Of a DNA stretch of 5,671 bases, positions 5,198-5,671 are shown one piece after another (the stretch's first letter is position 1; each line of letters starts with the position of its first letter). This stretch comes from Ruminococcus sp. AF46-10NS. Lineage in GTDB: Bacteria; Bacillota; Clostridia; Lachnospirales; Lachnospiraceae. The stretch is from NCBI RefSeq assembly GCF_003474435.1, contig NZ_QRNF01000081.1, positions 1-5,671 of the forward strand, given 5' to 3'. The notes beneath the pieces were generated by a model. The model was not told where the DNA came from. It saw nothing but the letters and a program-made list of their open reading frames with translations, and did no database searches. The position numbers and the translations under genes are program-made.

Positions 5198-5501
5198 ATA
5201 AGCCCAAAGTTGTGACCATTGATTTTGGTTCCCAGATTGCAGAGAAGCATGAGACTATTGCGTCTCTGAATACTGAGATCACTTCCATCACCGCAAACAT
5301 TGACACCTTGAAAGCAGACTTGAAAGGAAAAAAGGCAGCTCTGAAGAAGGTCGAAAAAGAAGTGGCAACGCTGGAAACGAAAAAGGCAAAGGCAGATGCT
5401 AAAGCCGCTGAAGAAGCTAAGAAGCTGAAGCCGAGAGTGTGGTTAAGAAATTATTAGCCAGCGGCATGAGTGCGGACGAGATTCTGGAAAAGCTGAAATA
5501 A
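5198..5501 (+). pseudogene. Small Lys/Ala-rich coiled-coil protein, start codon lost and frameshifted
   Basis: The intact ancestor would be about 101 residues: MKPKVVTIDFGSQIAEK, a long coiled coil rich in Lys, Ala, Glu and Leu (about residues 15-80), and a C-terminal helical motif ESVVKKLLASGMSADEILEK. Two single-base losses break it. At 5198 the sequence ACATAAGCCC looks like an ACATGAAGCCC that lost a G, destroying the ATG; GAGGA at 5188-5192 is correctly spaced for that lost start. Near 5428-5430, CTGAAGCC looks like CTGAAAGCC that lost an A; without it the frame ends at 5457 (PRVWLRNY), while the conserved-looking end continues in the other frame to TAA 5499-5501. An 81-residue frame from GTG 5212 remains but is poorly placed for the ribosome site. 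I recall similar small proteins in Lachnospiraceae accessory DNA; their function is unknown. Alternatively both indels are sequencing errors and the gene is intact. Confidence 0.65.
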
Positions 5502-5525
5502 AACAAGAACCAAAAAAATAAATGT

Positions 5526-5567
5526 CGTGTGGACAAACTGAACTCTAGGAGTTCACACGGTATTTTT
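5526..5567 (+). terminator. Intrinsic terminator after the coiled-coil gene
   Basis: GAACTC (5540-5545) and GAGTTC (5549-5554) form a perfect stem with a TAG loop. The stem is extended by CGTGT (5526-5530) pairing with ACACG (5555-5559) across a left-side bulge, and is followed by TATTTTT (5561-5567). It lies 25 bp after the TAA at 5501, as expected for the end of that transcription unit. Confidence 0.75.
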
Positions 5568-5576
5568 GTGTGACAG

Positions 5577-5605
5577 TAAAAATAAACCCCCTGCTATGCA
5601 GGGGG
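5577..5605 (-). terminator. Intrinsic terminator for a minus-strand gene from the right
   Basis: CCCCCTGC (5587-5594) pairs perfectly with GCAGGGGG (5598-5605) around a TAT loop. On the minus strand the stem is followed by TTTATTTTTA (5586-5577), while the plus side has no T-run, so it works leftward. It sits about ten bases from the first terminator, giving a convergent pair that insulates the two units. Confidence 0.8.
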
Positions 5606-5616
5606 AGGGAAGATCT

Positions 5617-5671
5617 TTAGATATAAGTAATCTCCTGTGTTAAAATAAATGTAGGTCTGCAAACCACAAAT
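5617..5671 (-). CDS. Possible C-terminus of a gene entering from the right edge
   Basis: Read leftward, one frame gives FVVCRPTFILTQEITYI and TAA at 5619-5617, 11 bases before the minus-strand terminator stem at 5605. The spacing and the need for a gene in front of that terminator support it. Only 17 residues are visible, with no recognisable family. Another open frame runs through the terminator stem and is less likely. Confidence 0.35.
   Translation of the reverse strand, partial: FVVCRPTFILTQEITYI

Noticed and set aside
5555..5573. CACAC...GTGTG alternative hairpin after the plus-strand terminator
   Set aside because: It competes with the stronger stem at 5526-5559 and has a T-run as its loop; I see no leader gene or ligand context for an attenuator.
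1..5671. tRNA, rRNA, CRISPR array or replication origin
   Set aside because: No cloverleaf-like segment, no regularly spaced repeats with unique spacers, and no iteron or DnaA-box cluster is visible on either strand.

Overview
The window looks like an accessory, heavily rearranged stretch of a low-GC Firmicute chromosome, most likely a gut Clostridia/Lachnospiraceae member. The basis is the AT-rich codon use, strong AGGAGG/GGGGAG-type ribosome sites, a surface protein with bacterial Ig-like (Big_2) and fibronectin III modules, an IS66 tnpA of the Clostridia type, a Uma2-family remnant and a small coiled-coil protein of a kind I associate with that family. Taxonomy is inference from style, not from a marker gene.

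Layout from left to right. Positions 1-310 hold two broken reading frames. The first is frameshifted by an exact 31-bp tandem duplication. The second is the start of a radical SAM protein (CX3CX2C motif) that is lost at about position 310. From there a different reading frame begins: the 3' part of a large surface-protein gene (407-1891, open upstream to about 311) with no signal peptide or usable ribosome site. Positions 1903-2056 on the minus strand carry a frameshifted Big_2 remnant, and 2056-2109 on the plus strand carry a short C-terminal tail ending in an acidic DDLPF-type tip. The two fragments meet at the same base, which marks a breakpoint.

The best-preserved gene is 2157-4298: 713 residues, its own promoter (TTGATT-17-TATAGT), a good ribosome site, and a strong hairpin downstream. 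I do not recognise the whole protein, but residues about 450-540 read like a PD-(D/E)XK nuclease core. An orphan nuclease-like gene, intact among wreckage, is the main candidate for an undescribed system, possibly defence. Its last 64 bp are tandemly duplicated.

Right of it lie a long palindromic hairpin (4381-4423), a minus-strand Uma2 C-terminal pseudogene with an amber codon in place of a conserved Trp, a second GGGGTCAGACCCC hairpin (4621-4633), an IS66 remnant (tnpA intact, tnpB cut after about 10 codons), a coiled-coil gene that lost its ATG and is frameshifted, and two back-to-back terminators. The second terminator serves a minus-strand gene entering from the right edge.

The genes do not form one pathway. 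The window reads as a hotspot of insertions and deletions around one intact cargo gene. Several of the lesions are single-base indels or exact tandem duplications, so assembly or sequencing error must be excluded before they are treated as biology.
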